In this document: positions 34,502 through 46,512 of the stretch, in pieces
How the letters are laid out: the number at the start of each line of letters is the position of its first letter
Numbering within the stretch: the first letter of the stretch is position 1
Source of the DNA: Diaporthe sp. PMI_573
Lineage: Eukaryota; Ascomycota; Sordariomycetes; Diaporthales; Diaporthaceae
DNA: 64,000 nt
Assembly: GCA_021399435.1 (NCBI GenBank)
Contig: JAJTUP010000005.1
Coordinates: forward strand, 1,612,001-1,676,000
Direction of reading: 5' to 3'
Program-made: the position numbers and the translations under genes
The notes under the pieces: generated by a model
What the model was told of the DNA's origin: nothing
What the model saw: the letters and a program-made list of their open reading frames with translations, nothing else
Databases searched by the model: none

Positions 34502-35467
34502 GATCAAGCAGGTATGAGGAGATAGCTGTCGCGAGGTGGGCAAGGTGGAGAGGGTTGGTGATGATGAAAAGTCGCAAGGTCGCGTCTTGTGGATAAGCTT
34601 GCCCGCGATTGAGATGGGCGGATCTGGCAAGGACGAAGTGTGATGGCTGATGTTTTGGTCGATCTTCGAAATGGAATACGAAGAAAAGAAAAGAAAAACT
34701 TTGCTCTGGTGAGTGAAGCAGTGATAAACACAGGATCCAGGTGAGCTTGCGGACACTGCACAAAAGCCGAAGGATTGAGTTCGATGTGATGAGGACGAGT
34801 TGTGATGGTGTCTGATGAAGCTGCCTAGGGCCTCCTCCAAAGCTTGAATCGTGGGAGTGAGGCACACTGCAAAAGTTAGGAACTGAGTATTAGCCTTGCC
34901 TCGTTTTCGAGTTCCAGATGCGTGGCCCAATGTTTATGCTCAAACAGAGTTTCGCAGAGGGAAATCTTGATCACGGTTTTCCCCCTAGTACTTCTTTCGC
35001 AATCGACTGTGAGCCGTCTCTGGCAGCTTCGCTCAAAGCTGTCTCATATACGGAAGTTTGTCAACGTAAGCTGTACACTCGGGGCCGTAGTTAACAAATC
35101 TTGGGTTGGCCAACTTGGAAAGGTAATTCTAGTCTAGGATACACTTCCATGCAAAACCCTCAGAGCTCATTAAACCTGAATGCCAGATGACCTGTCTCAG
35201 GCCGTTGAACAAGCTACCTGGTTCAGCTTACCGTCCTTGCCCAGAGTCTGAATTTGGATGATGGTGGAGCTGTGCATGGAAACATCTCAAATATATATAC
35301 AACGCTCAATTCTGCGTTCCCACTGCTTTGCTCCAAGGGTCTGCCACTGAGGTTGTTCAATCCAGGCTTGCGTATAATGACGTCACGGGCAGTGACCTAT
35401 GTAGGTATCTCTTCATCTCGCATGCTGCTGCGGCCCTTACAGTCATCCAGCACAGCTGCCTCCCACC
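34502..35467. other. Divergent intergenic region
   Basis: Nearly 1 kb between the start of the BTB-like gene (minus) and the small membrane protein gene (plus). It should hold both promoters. The open frame that continues upstream of 34501 on the minus strand has low-complexity non-coding character, so I did not extend the gene. Confidence 0.4.
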
Positions 35468-36023
35468 ATGTTCTTCCCAACAGGGCTTGTGGCCCTCGTC
35501 ATCACCCTCATCAGCGCTGACGCGACGTACCAGTCAATCACGTCCATGGTCAACATCAAAAAGTACAAGTCCAAGGCAGAGAAAGCAGCTGAGTGGAGCA
35601 ACACAGCCAGGGATCGCCTGTGGGCCACGCGATACACTATAGGAACGGGTTTTGCCTCTGTGAGTACCGCTATGTCTTGATTTTGTAGGTGCCAATGACA
35701 ACCGCTGGACACAGCTGACCTGATGCGCCCCCGTCTAGTGCCTCCTGTCCCTGGTCACGGCCGTGGCGTACCTCCTCCTCGTACCAAGCGGCTCCAGCAT
35801 CCTCACCGCTCCGTTGCGGGCGATCTGGCCCATGGTCCTTGCAGTGACCCTCCGCTTCGGTGCCAGCCGGTACATGTACAACTTTTGGGCCACCAAGGCC
35901 AAGGTACCACTGGTAGACCAGTACAACGCTGCAATTTCCCAGAGCATGGACGTCATCGGCTTCTTGGATCTCCTTTCGGCCGGATGGGCCTCTATGGCGG
36001 TTCTGAAGGCCGCGTCACTGTGA
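35468..36023 (+). CDS. Small multi-pass membrane protein of unknown function
   Basis: Two exons: 35468-35659 and 35739-36023, with a 79-nt intron (GTGAGT..TAG, branch CTGAC), giving 158 aa. Four hydrophobic segments are visible: residues 4-18 (PTGLVALVITLISA), about 57-80 (spanning the splice junction, SLVTAVAYLLLV), about 88-105 and about 133-155 (GFLDLLSAGWASMAVL). Between the first two is a basic, amphipathic stretch (KKYKSKAEKAAEWSNTARDR). I do not recognise the family. The stop lies only 27 bp from that of the convergent M24 peptidase gene, so the two transcripts very probably overlap at their 3' ends. Confidence 0.75.
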
Positions 36024-36050
36024 TGGTGGGTTCGGAACCTGTCAGAGGAC

Positions 36051-37769
36051 CTAGGGGTCATAGGGGCCTCGCGCACGTCTCCCAGAAAGCAGCTCGGCCT
36101 TCCCATCGTCTGTGACCAGATAGATATCTTCGTGGCGCACGCCGAAGCGGTTCTCTAGGTAGATACCTGGCTCATTCGTAAATGTCATTCCCGCTTGGAG
36201 GCGGACGCCTGTGTTCCACTTGTTCAAGTACGGCGACTCATGAGCTGTCATTTGGGTCAGAATCAGTTGGCGTTCATGTCAGTCGGGGAGGGAAAAAACA
36301 CTGGAGTGGGGGCTGCTGACCCTTGATCCCGATACCATGGCCCAGACGGTGCGTGAAACCATACCCATATCCAGCGTCTTCAATTACGGTTCTGGCTGCA
36401 ATGTCGATGCTTGCGGCCGTCGCATTGGGTTTGAATGCTTCTGCTGCAGCCGTCTGTGCCTCGAGTACGATATCCCATACCCGCAGCTTCTCTGCGTGTA
36501 GCTCTGGATCCGATGTGATACCCTCCTCACTCCGTCCGCTTTGCAGGCCCGCGAGCCGCCTCATACTCTCGGCTAACCCGCCGCTTAACGCGTATCTTTC
36601 CGCAGGTGGGTCTATGAAGAAACTCCTGCAGATATCCGACGAGTATCCAAGATAGTGGGCGCCGACGTCAATGACAACCATGCTCTCGTGCTTTCTGTTC
36701 TGTGTCAGTAATCACCGGCATGAGAGAGAGAGAGAGAATTGAAGCTTACAGCTTGAGCCAGCCCGTAACGAAGCCGCCGTGGGGCAGAGCCCCATGCTCC
36801 TCGAAGAGCACAATGTTGAAGAACAGCTGGAACCCAATGGATAGCATCGCGTTGTTGAGGATGTCCGTGACTTGATTCTCGGTCAGGCCAGGCACGAGAC
36901 AAGGCCGCATAGCCCTGACAGCATCGACCGTGCCTGTATTGACAGCCCTCAAAAGCTCGACCTCTGCGGCACTTTTTGTCTGCCGGACGAGCTCTACAGC
37001 AGGGTTCAGCCCTACGGTCTGGAAGCCCGCGCCATCAAGACCCCTGACAATGTAGTCGCGGATCTCCTCGTCCATCATCAGCTTGGGGGTGTAATTCAAG
37101 TCCGCGAAGAGTCGGGATTTCAGCAATGTGGCATACGGGTCCCAATGCTCCTCCCAGATGACAATGTCAAGCTCGGCGTCGCGGCTGGGCATACCAAGCA
37201 TCCGCACGCGGCCTTCTTCGAAATGCGGCGACAGGAATGCCGTCTTGGCTCTGACAGTGCCATTTTCAGCCTTCTCGGGCAGCACAAGCATGAGAAACGG
37301 TCGTTCCTCAGGCTCCCAGGGCTCCCAGTCTGTCTGTGAGATGTTCCCATAGTATCTGGTCTACCGTCAGCCGGTGCGTGACAAGCACTGTATGTGATAG
37401 AGGCAACACATACTGAAAGGTGTAGCCCGGCTCAAGGACGAAAGCATCTACTTCAGATGCTGCCAAGGCCTGGGCAAGGCGGTCTCGTCGGCTGACGAAT
37501 TCCTCGGCCGTGATGGGCTTGGCCCGATCCAAGAAGGACAGGTCACTGTGTAGGTTGTCGATGGCGCATCGCTGGGCCTTGTCGACGGCTGAGTATGCCG
37601 TTTTCTGGACGAGTGGGAACGAAAATTGAGAGGTAGAGAGGCAAGCAAGCCAAATTATCGTCAGAACGACGCTGCCCAAGGTAACGACTGCTCGCTTGTG
37701 CGACAGCAGCGCAGAAGCGGGCCGAGCCCGGTGTGGTATGCGGTCTGCTGCGTACTGTCTCTTTTCCAT
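36051..37769 (-). CDS. Membrane-anchored M24 family metallopeptidase (Xaa-Pro aminopeptidase-like)
   Basis: Four exons: 37769-37414, 37355-36750, 36694-36321 and 36244-36051, all in phase, giving 509 aa. The N-terminus has a single hydrophobic segment (VVTLGSVVLTIIWLACLS) after a basic stretch, fitting a type II signal anchor with the catalytic domain in the lumen or outside. The creatinase-like N-domain is followed by the M24 pita-bread domain with its full metal-ligand set: the two Asp of DVGAHYLGYSSDICR, His of HRLGHGIG, Glu of TNEPGIY and Glu of RHED. M24B enzymes remove N-terminal residues next to proline. The membrane anchor is less usual than the cytosolic forms. It shares a 438-bp promoter region with the divergent Git1-like permease. 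Confidence 0.9.
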
Positions 37770-38207
37770 GGCTTGGATATCGCGTGCCCGACTGCTCGAA
37801 CCCCCTTCTCAACGCTAGCCTTCGAAGATACCTCTTTCGATGTCGATGGTGCGAGGGCCAGGATGGTCGGCAAAGGTGGTGTGAAAGATGCAGGTCCTGA
37901 TGCCGGCGTGCTGGATCGGCCCCTACACGGGGACAAATGTGCCGGCAAAGCGGGTCCTCCCCCGCCCATCAGCACCGGATATCGCTTCCCAGACCTTTGG
38001 ATGCCGGCGAACTGCCGGTCGATCCTGTCTATTGACCATGCGTTTACGTTACATCCGTCATGATAGGACCGTATCCGAGTGCTCAAATGGCGCGTTAGAT
38101 TTAAAACTGGGCGGCTCCATATTGGGAAATGCGCTTGTATTTCTCCTTCCATCTCGTCCTACACCCAGCGATTCTTCGTAAGAAGTTGCCCACCAAACCT
38201 GATAAGC
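37770..38207. promoter_or_regulatory. Shared divergent promoter of M24 peptidase and Git1-like permease
   Basis: The 438 bp between the two start codons must contain both promoters, so co-regulation is possible. I saw no clear TATA box or repeated operator motif in it. Confidence 0.5.
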
Positions 38208-40095
38208 ATGGCTACTGAAAGCATCAGTCATGAGTCCAAGGCTCCTACAGCCTTCGACGACGGACTTGAGATCCAGGAGTCAAAGGTAGATGCAGCTTCA
38301 ACAACCTTCGAGGCACGTGGCGATGTCGAAAGCCAGGCGGCAGACGAGCCAGAGAAGACGTATTACAGCAAACTTTCAGTGTGGCTCATGGTGCTGTTCT
38401 CTGGCCTAGCAATCGGCTCCGATGGCTAGTGAGTTCTTTGATTCTACATCCCGCAGGTCTAAAGGAAACTGACGGTCCGGTTACTTGTCCAGCAATGCCG
38501 CGGTCATCGGCAACGTGGAGCTTCTCCTGGCCGTCTTGTACCCGGAGGCCCTGACCGATGCCATATACGATCGACTGAGCAACGCTTTCCTCATCGGCAT
38601 GATCCTCGGAATGCTGTTCTTTGGCGTCATCGTCGACCAGCTGGGTCGTAAAACGGGCGCCGTGGCCACCACGACCCTTCTGGTTATCGGCATTGTGCTG
38701 TCCGCCGCTGCAAGCGGAACCTCGCCTACGGGAATGTTTTGGATGCTGATTGTCGCACGCGGGATCGCTGGTGTAGGAGCCGGCGGCGAGTGTGAGTACC
38801 AAGATCCATTCCGATTCGAACAGTATGCCGAACGTTTAGCATACCGCTGACGCCCCATCGCGTGTCTTAGACCCCGTCTCCGGCGCAGGTGCTGCTGAGG
38901 CGACGGACGAGAGCGACCAATATCGTAAGCACCGCGGCTTCATGTTCGCTATGCTGGCCGATCTGTCCAGTTCGCTAGGTTATGTCTGGGGAGGCCTTGT
39001 GCCTCTGCTCTTACTCCTCTGCGTCGGCCAGGAGGTTGAGAAATATGATATCGTCTGGCGGACCTCGTTCGCACTCGGCCTCGTCCCGCCGTTGGTCATC
39101 TTCTGGTTCCGCTTGAAGATGGCCGTCTCGACTGCATATCGAAAGTCTGCACTCCGCAAGCAGCGCACCCCGTACCTTCTTGCCGTCAAGAGATACTATC
39201 GACCTCTAATTGGCTGCGCTACTACTTGGTTTCTATACAACTGGATCTCAATACCGTTTGGAATATTCAGCTCTACCATCATATCGCGCGCCAATGTGGG
39301 TAACAGCCTGGTGAAGAACTTTGGGTGGGGAGCGGTGATCAACTGCTTCTATATCCCAGGGCCATTCATTGGTGGTTACTTGAGTGATAAGATTGGTCGG
39401 CGTAAGACGATGGCCCTCGGTTTCGGCCTACAGGCGACTCTAGGATTTGTCCTCGGTGGTGCTATTTTTCCCATTCAAAACAACTTTCCGTTGTTCGTTG
39501 TAAGCAGCTTTTGGATACAGTCTTTACCCCTTCAAGAACAAATATGCCCCATCTTTAGCCCATACAACAAAGACTTTACGGGCTGCAGGTTTTAAAACAG
39601 GCTGTGGATACCTTGTAGCTTACTTCTCACCATACTGACATGAGGCTACTTCTTTGGTTCTTCGATAACTGACTCTGAATGCTGCAGTGTCTTTATGGTA
39701 TATTCCTCACATTAGGCGAGGTTGGCCCCGGCAGTACTGTGGTTCTCACGGCTTCAGAGTGCTTCCCGACATCCATTCGGGGACAGATGATGGGATTCAT
39801 CGCAGCTTGGTCGAAAGCAGGCGCCGCGATAGGAACACAGGTATTCACCGCAATTCTCAATGCGTATGCTACCGACCCATCAAAGGGAAACCAAGTGGCA
39901 TTTCTCATCGGGTCAGCTTTTGCAGTACTCGGCGCATTGGTTGCATTCTTTGTGATTCCAGATGTATCGAGGAAGCTGGAGGACGATGATAGGGACTGGA
40001 AAGCCTATCTTGCTGACCACGGGTGGGAGGGAAGCTGGGGTGATGAAATCACCAAAGACCCTTCTGGTGTAGTGCTGAACCAAAGAGGGTCATAG
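38208..40095 (+). CDS. MFS permease of the Git1 (glycerophosphoinositol/phosphate) type
   Basis: Four exons: 38208-38428, 38493-38791, 38871-39499 and 39688-40095, all phases agreeing, giving 518 aa. After a ~60-residue hydrophilic N-terminus come about 12 hydrophobic segments. MFS signatures include VDQLGRKTGA in the loop between helices 2 and 3, ARGIAGVGAGGEYPVSGAGA and SDKIGRRK in the second half. IGSDGYNAAVIGNVE and YPVSG followed by an acidic TDESDQ are typical of the fungal Git1/phosphate branch that imports glycerophosphoinositol or related phosphodiesters. The last intron is long (188 nt) for this locus; its acceptor gives VVCLYGIFLTLGE, matching the family. Substrate is inferred from the family only. 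It is divergent from the M24 peptidase. Confidence 0.88.
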
Positions 40096-41315
40096 CTGAG
40101 CAACCACGGAGTTCCACTGTCATGTCTCATATAGAGCGTCTGTACAGTAGTTTCTCCAGGTGTGATTACACAAATGCCCACGGACAGTGCTTAGTCCTTG
40201 CCTACCTAGGTGGTCATCTCTCAATCCTTCTGAACCTGTGCCCTGGTGCCTTCTTGATGTGATGCTCTGCAGGTGATGGGTAAAAGGGCTGGTTTGTGAG
40301 CCATCAATTGTCTCAAAACATTTCCTGTGGCGCAGGATATCACACAACACAAGTGCGTCCGACACGGCGTTGTAGGCATTATGCACACCCTTTTCAAGTT
40401 GAACCTATGAGAGTCTTCTCAAAACCTGCCAATCGACTCTGTCATTTGCGCCTGGGATAGTAATAAGCGACATAGCGGCTGGCGCTGTTGTTGGTTTAAT
40501 GCATCGTGGGCTAAGCCGGGCACCTTGTTGTTCTGTGAGGTAGTAGGTCCTTGGCAGCGGATTCCTTGTTCTGTCTAACTTCGCGGCTTGCCCAGAGATT
40601 GTAAACAGGAGGGAACCATCCAAAGACGGATGAACACAAAGTTACCCTCGTGTTTCAGTGTAAGTGGAAGTACCTAGGTAACGGGGGCAGCTTCGATGTC
40701 CGCAATCCCGCCTCAGCTAGCGCTTGCAGCGGGAAAGCTCTTGCTTTCAATCCAGAATGATTGAAGCGAAGAACCATCTAGTCGCCGTGTTTTTCTCAAT
40801 TCGGACGCATCATGTGACGATTTCGGCGCAGGCGGGTTGTGATGGGTGAAGACGAGGCGGGCTTGTTGGCGCGCCTGCATCTGATTGGTGCGCATGTTCA
40901 TTTGCGACTTCGTTGGCACGTGTGTTACAGGGCTGCAGACATCGCAAGATTTTGGGATTTGTGGGTCAGCATGAGCCTCAGAGACATGCGACATGCTTTT
41001 GTTGTGAGGGTCTGGATTTGTCCATGCCTGATGTGGCGCTTGGAAAGGTCGCTTGCACGAGCAGTTCGGTGTCTTGACCAACGTCCGACCGAGACACGTA
41101 TCCAGGTATTCAGATGTCCGGGTGACGGTCACCCTTAAATATAAAGCTTGTGCTCTCTTGCCCTCGAACATGTGATTTTCGATTTCTCTCGGGTCTACTA
41201 GTGTAATATATTTTGCCTCCTTCCCCGGTTGACCGGTTAGAGCGCAGTCTTGCCAGTTTGCTTCGCCACTAGCACCCCGACTCTTCACGGAGAACGCAGG
41301 CTAAAACTAATCAAC
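40096..41315. other. Upstream region of the SDR gene
   Basis: About 1.2 kb without a gene. It contains TACCTAGGT at 40203 and a perfect TACCTAGGTA palindrome at 40671-40680. The last 200 bp hold an inverted repeat and TATA box described separately. Confidence 0.45.
41120..41146 (+). promoter_or_regulatory. 15-bp inverted repeat next to a TATA box upstream of the SDR gene
   Basis: GGGTGACGGTCACCC (41120-41134) is a perfect inverted repeat around a single G, followed six bases later by TATAAAG (41140-41146). The pair lies about 175-195 bp before the SDR start codon. It looks like a dimeric transcription-factor site placed against a core promoter. Confidence 0.5.
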
Positions 41316-42223
41316 ATGTCTTACAAGCCACTCGAAGGCAGACTGGCAATCCTAACAGGTGCATCAGGAAGTGAGCAACTTTCCCAAAGCTTCTACCGCA
41401 CAAATCCAGTGTCTAACCCATCACAGCTATAGGAACAGCCATCGCCGCAAACCTCGCCTCCAAGGGCTGCAACCTTGTTCTCAGCTACTTCGTCACTGAA
41501 TCGGCCCCTGCTGCCGAGGATCTTTCCATAGCTCTGCAGTCTAAGTACGACATCAAGGCTTTCGATGTCCGCGGAGACCTCGCCAAGCCAACCGGCCCTG
41601 CAGACCTTGTGGACGCAGTCAAGAAGCACTTCACCGAGCTGGAGCCGAACAGGCCTTTCCAAATTGACATCTTGCTTAACGTGGCCGGCATTGCCCTCAA
41701 CAACAAGCTCCCGGACATCAAGGCGGCAGAGTTCGACACCACTTTCCGCATCAATGTTTTGGCTCCCTTGATGCTCGTGCAGGCTGTTCAGCCGTACCTG
41801 CCAAAAGACCGTTCCGGCCGAATCATCAGTGTCTCATCAATATCAGCCCACTGCGGCTTTGTGGGCCAAGCAGTGTACGGTGGGACCAAGTCAGCCATCG
41901 AGGGCATGACGCGTGTTTGGGCACGAGAACTCTCCGAGAACGCCACGGTCAACTGCGTGACCCCAGGCCCCGTGGAAGGGCCTCTGTATGCGTCCAATAC
42001 GGACGAGTTCAAGAGGGAGGCCAAGGGCTGGATCGAACACACGCCGCTCATGCGTGCGAGGAGTGGCATTGACCCTGACGATGTCGTCCAGGAGGCTAAG
42101 ACTACAGGAGGCCGACCTGCGTACGCGCATGAGGTTGCAGGCATCATAGCTATGCTTTGCCTACCGGATGCGGCGTGGTGTACGGGGCAAGTTGTTTGTG
42201 CTAACGGTGGGATGCTGATGTAG
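41316..42223 (+). CDS. Short-chain dehydrogenase/reductase (classical SDR)
   Basis: Two exons: 41316-41370 and 41427-42223, with a 56-nt intron (branch CTAAC), giving 283 aa. Splicing creates the NAD(P)-binding glycine motif TGASGTIGTAIA in frame. The other classical SDR landmarks are NVAG (103-106), catalytic Ser156 in the VSSIS stretch, and Tyr169/Lys173 in YGGTK. ISVSS and TPGPVEGPLY are also at the usual places. No signal peptide, so cytosolic. The substrate is unknown; the fungal relatives I would expect are 3-oxoacyl-reductase-like enzymes and secondary-metabolism reductases. It sits alone, with a strong-looking promoter containing an inverted repeat. Confidence 0.9.
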
Positions 42224-45200
42224 ATTATGAGTAACAATAAGAGGTGAATGATTACTCCATATCTGTATTCTGAGGTTGCGAGGCTTAGAAGAGAAAGGGA
42301 ATTCTTTAGGCATTGGCTATAAAGGCTGTGGATCGCAGAATAACTTTGATTTTGCTGTGCCTCCAGCACGTATGATTCAACAATTCAGCCGTGAGCATAA
42401 TCAAACACATGCGGATGTAAATTGGTGAACTTTTCTCTGTGGCACGGGAAAACGAAGAACAGGACCAAAGTGCCTGGCCAAACCGAATATTCTTGGGGTG
42501 TGCTCCTCGTCATCACCTCTGACCAACTGTTCTCATTGCCACGCCACACACATAGCAATTAAACTGTGGCAATTGGCCGCTTGAAATGTTGCAGGTTACA
42601 AGGGACGCTCTGATGTATTTTGAATCTCCTGAATTATATCTGTCGCGCTGTCAATTTTGTAGTGAAAGATAAATGGTAAGGCGTTAATAGCAGGAAGTGG
42701 GACACTTCTAGATCGAGGCTGCAACGTTGCGTTGGTAATCAAATCCTAATCGTATTGTTTGACTTTCTGCCGCTGCAGACGCTGCAGACGTTGCCTTTCG
42801 TGCAAAGAACAAAGTTCATTTGCTGCATCTTACTCATGGATAATTTGTCACTTTACTTTAGCAGTTCCACACATGGTTGATCATCAAAAAGTGCTAGAGC
42901 TTTCGTGCATAGTTATTGTAAGCAGTAGAATGCTTGTAAGGGCAAGACTATGGAAAAGCCTCCGCAAAGATCATAAAAATATTCTGAGCTATTATTCACT
43001 CCGAATAAAGCGTGAGATGCTAATGGATTCCGTAAATGATAAGAGACGCTCAAAATTGATCTCCGATCATAAAGTAATGCATCACTGATCCGGTGGCCGA
43101 TCTCACCGAGCTTTGGTCTCCAGAACCCACTTCGCGGTCTTGCCGAGATGCTCATTAGTGTTCACGCAAGCCTAGATACAGCCGCACGCTGAGGGCTGGT
43201 GTGAAATGCGAACTTAGCCCGATTCAAACTTTATTTGCGAACAGGAGGTGAGGGCATTCACGACGCCCACACGAGCTGCTGCGGCCGGGCTGCAGGATCC
43301 TTCATGCCGAGGACTGATAGTAGCTTAGGGCTTGCATATTTGGCAAATAGTACTTCTCAGCACATGCGAGAGAAGCTAGTACAACTTCAATAGACACATA
43401 GTAAGCTCCGCATGAGGTGTGATGTGGCTATCTCTAAACCACAAAATAAAGCAAGGAACTGGCGTTGATGACAATTCCAAAATAGAGTTGATCGTCATTT
43501 CCCGCAAATTGACCGCGCTGCCCGGATAATGAAGGTTGCACTTAGTCTGCATGCCCAAAAACAAGGTATCTGCCATCAAGTCGTTCACATTCTTACCATG
43601 CGGCAGATTGATATAAAATTACGGATGTAGCAGGTCGCCCGAAATGCTGCAGGCCTCCTCCACCCTCGGAAAATGTGAGTTGTCATAGAGCCGGGGTCAC
43701 CTCAGCCCTCGTATAGCAGTAGTCTATGTCAACGTAAAGTTAAGTGAAAAATGCGGAAGGAAGTATCTGGACGGAGACCTGCTGGACTGATTACCGCACA
43801 TGCGCGGGTCAAGCTGTTATGATACTTGCTGCAGGTTGCCCTTGTTCTCAGTAGTGCTTGGCATAGCGCATTCTTCAGATACATATGCCTGTATTGTCTC
43901 GTGAACGGCGAATCGTTCGATGCCCACATCGTTAGTGTGAACCTAGGTCCAGGCATCCAGGACGGTCCCCAGAATGTTGATGGTTGCGCTGATCATGTTG
44001 TGGGACTCAGGATCCCAGGCCAGAATGTGGAGGAAAGTTTGATCGAAGAGACGTGGATACGTTGGTTGTCCAAAAGGAGCATGTTTTGCGATTCCAATCG
44101 CAATTGATTCTGAGGTTCACCGCCCCAAGATGAGTGCGCAAACTGCGACTCATGCATTGAACGTCCTGACCCTTTCCGCTGTGGAAGCAGCAGCAGTCCT
44201 TGGGGGCATCATATACGTCGAATTTGTGGAGCCATCTCTGACTTGTAGAGGGTAAAGAAAAGCAAAGGCTTCATGGCGGCCGTCCGAGGGACGTTTCAGT
44301 ACCAAAGGCTTCGGATCGGGCACAGATGGCTCGTCTAATAAGTCGCCGTTGGCAACGGGCCTTGATCTGCAAAGCCACACATGTGCAGGAACTGGGGCTC
44401 CCAATGTGACGTTCAGGGGCACCCCTGGAGCCCGCTTCGAGAATCCTGCAGTGAGAGTGGAACCGTCCGACGTCCCAGATATCACGGAAGTCTGGTACCG
44501 GGAAACCGGCATTGTTTATTGTCGCATGCGGGACGAACCACTGGTGTGTGGTCAGGAAATGTTTCAATGTCACCTCGGCCGCATCAGCCGTCGATGAATC
44601 GTACATGCCCTGCCCCGCGACCTCAGGGTGCGATCTCCCTGCAATCCATCTGGATGCTTGTGCCAACATCCTGGAGGGCGACCCCATTTCTCGGGAGGCT
44701 GCAAAAGGACCTAACCAGAAGTGGTCATCTTCACGAGCCGCGGTCGTCCTGCTTCACTGATGGCGCCGTGACCCTCTTTATTGACCCCGGTGCCACGGCA
44801 GTTGCCACGCGATATACTGGACCATGCGGGCTTGGTCAAGAGACGTAGATGGGCCATTGGAGCCGTGATAGTGGAGACTATTAGGATGCAGTAGTTTTTG
44901 CCAGGGCACTTAATGCTCTCTTCCGCCGTGGCTTGCTTCTTCCACGCCTGTTCTCGTCCCGAATCGCATTTGCTCGTCGCCTTGGGCATTGGGAACCCTG
45001 ACTACACGAACCAATCGCAAGGCTCAAAAGACTTGCCTCGGCCTGAGAGAGGGTGGTTCCATCAGACACTGGCGGCATTTCTTGATAATCGAGTAAGTCA
45101 TTACGCAATTCGGGCCAGTTAAATCAATCCTCGACGAATGAGGACAGAAGAGGATGGGGAACCGACCGACCGATAGCGTGCGAAAGAAAGACAGTCAAGC

Positions 45201-45364
45201 GAAGCGCACTATTCGCGAATGCGAAGCAGAGGGATATTTATCGACGCCAGCCTTGAGGACATAAGTAAAGACGACAAGAATAATCCCTCGGCAATTCACA
45301 TCCCCTTGATTCTCACATACGAATATTCCCCCGACCTCGATACCGTTCCACCCACCGCGACAAA
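42224..45364. other. Gene-poor region between SDR and CE5 genes
   Basis: About 3.1 kb. The part to 43700 is AT-rich with nothing recognisable. At 44150-44690 the minus strand has two overlapping open frames with some protein character (for example FLTTHQWFVPHATINNAGFP) that cannot be joined into a gene and may be a relic. The last 150 bp upstream of the CE5 start hold a perfect palindrome ATTCGCGAAT at 45211-45220. Confidence 0.4.
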
Positions 45365-46512
45365 ATGAAGAACATCGCAGCCGCCATTATTGCCTTTGTC
45401 GGCCCCGTCCAAGGCGCCTCCATCCCCGCCGCCCGCAATGTTGAGGCTCACAGCAGCTTGGCTCCTCGGGCCGACTGCAGCAACATCACCTGTACACCCG
45501 CCTCCGGTGCCGCGCACATCGTAGTCAGCCGTGCCTCTACCGAGGCTCCAGGCACGGGCGTGCTGGGCAGCGTGGCTGAAGCTATCGTGGCCTCCCGCCC
45601 CGGCTCGGATATCGCAACCAACCCCTACCCAGCTCTGCTGGACCCATACTTGGAGTCTGAGACGGCGGGTGTCGGCAATCTGACAGAGATTGTGCTGGAG
45701 TACCAGACTTGCTGTCCGGATAGCAAGATGGTGCTTCTCGGCTACTCTCAGGTGAGAAATGCCCAGATCATCACCCAAGATAGATTGGCTCGGAGGAACA
45801 CGGCCGATCTTTTCGAAATCACCGCAAGAGGGAGGAGGGCACCGACTGATCTATCATCTCACTGTAGGGCGCGCAAGTTACGGCGGATTTCCTCTGCGGT
45901 CGCAGCTCGGCAGGATTTCCACCAACGCCTCCTTACTCCGCGGTCGTGACCGAGAACGGTCAGTTTCATCATCGCTAAGAACACTCTATCTCCTCTTGGT
46001 AGAAGAGGCAAGTTGAGCAGCGAGTTAACATCACTTTTCCAGTTGCCGCAGTCGTTCTCATGGGTGACCCATCATTTGTCAAAAATCTCTTTTGGGACCG
46101 GGGCAATGCCTCCAACGTCAGCGTAAGCCTCCTTTCTCCTCTTCTTCTTTCTGGTTTCTATCACATGCCCGTAGCACAATTTCGTTCCAGACAAAGCAAG
46201 ACAACGAGGTTGGGGTGATAGAAGTTATGATGGCTTACCCTCGAGTCTTCCTCCGCTTCATTTATTTGATGACAGAGGACAGCCTAGAGTGAAATGCTGA
46301 CCGATTCCTGCGAACAATAGTACTTCCCCCGTATAGACAACGCAGCCTGCCTCCCCGTGGCCGACAAGATGATCTCATACTGCGACGAAAATGATTATTT
46401 CTGTTCTAACGGGACTACACCGGACGCGCTGACCATCCACCAGACCTACGTTCAGAGGTATGGCACAGAGGCTGCTGAATATGTAGTTGACAAGATCGGA
46501 TGCGCGGAGTGA
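45365..46512 (+). CDS. Secreted cutinase / acetylxylan esterase family protein (CE5)
   Basis: Four exons: 45365-45751, 45868-45958, 46043-46122 and 46321-46512, in phase, giving 249 aa. A signal peptide starts at ATG 45365 (KNIAAAIIAFVGPVQGA). The nucleophile is Ser128 in GYSQG, completed across the first splice junction (GYSQ/GAQV). Asp211 in DENDYFC and His226 in LTIHQTY are the likely rest of the triad, and even-numbered cysteines suit the disulfides of the family. CE5 enzymes hydrolyse cutin or deacetylate xylan outside the cell. The insertions DRGNASNVSYFPRI and SNGTTPDALTIH are closer to the acetylxylan-esterase/cutinase-like side than to classical cutinases. The last intron is long (198 nt) but both ends and the branch site fit. 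Confidence 0.88.

Noticed and set aside
44150..44690. Minus-strand gene in the 42-45 kb gap
   Set aside because: Two frames overlap but no start, splice sites or family could be established; at most a relic.
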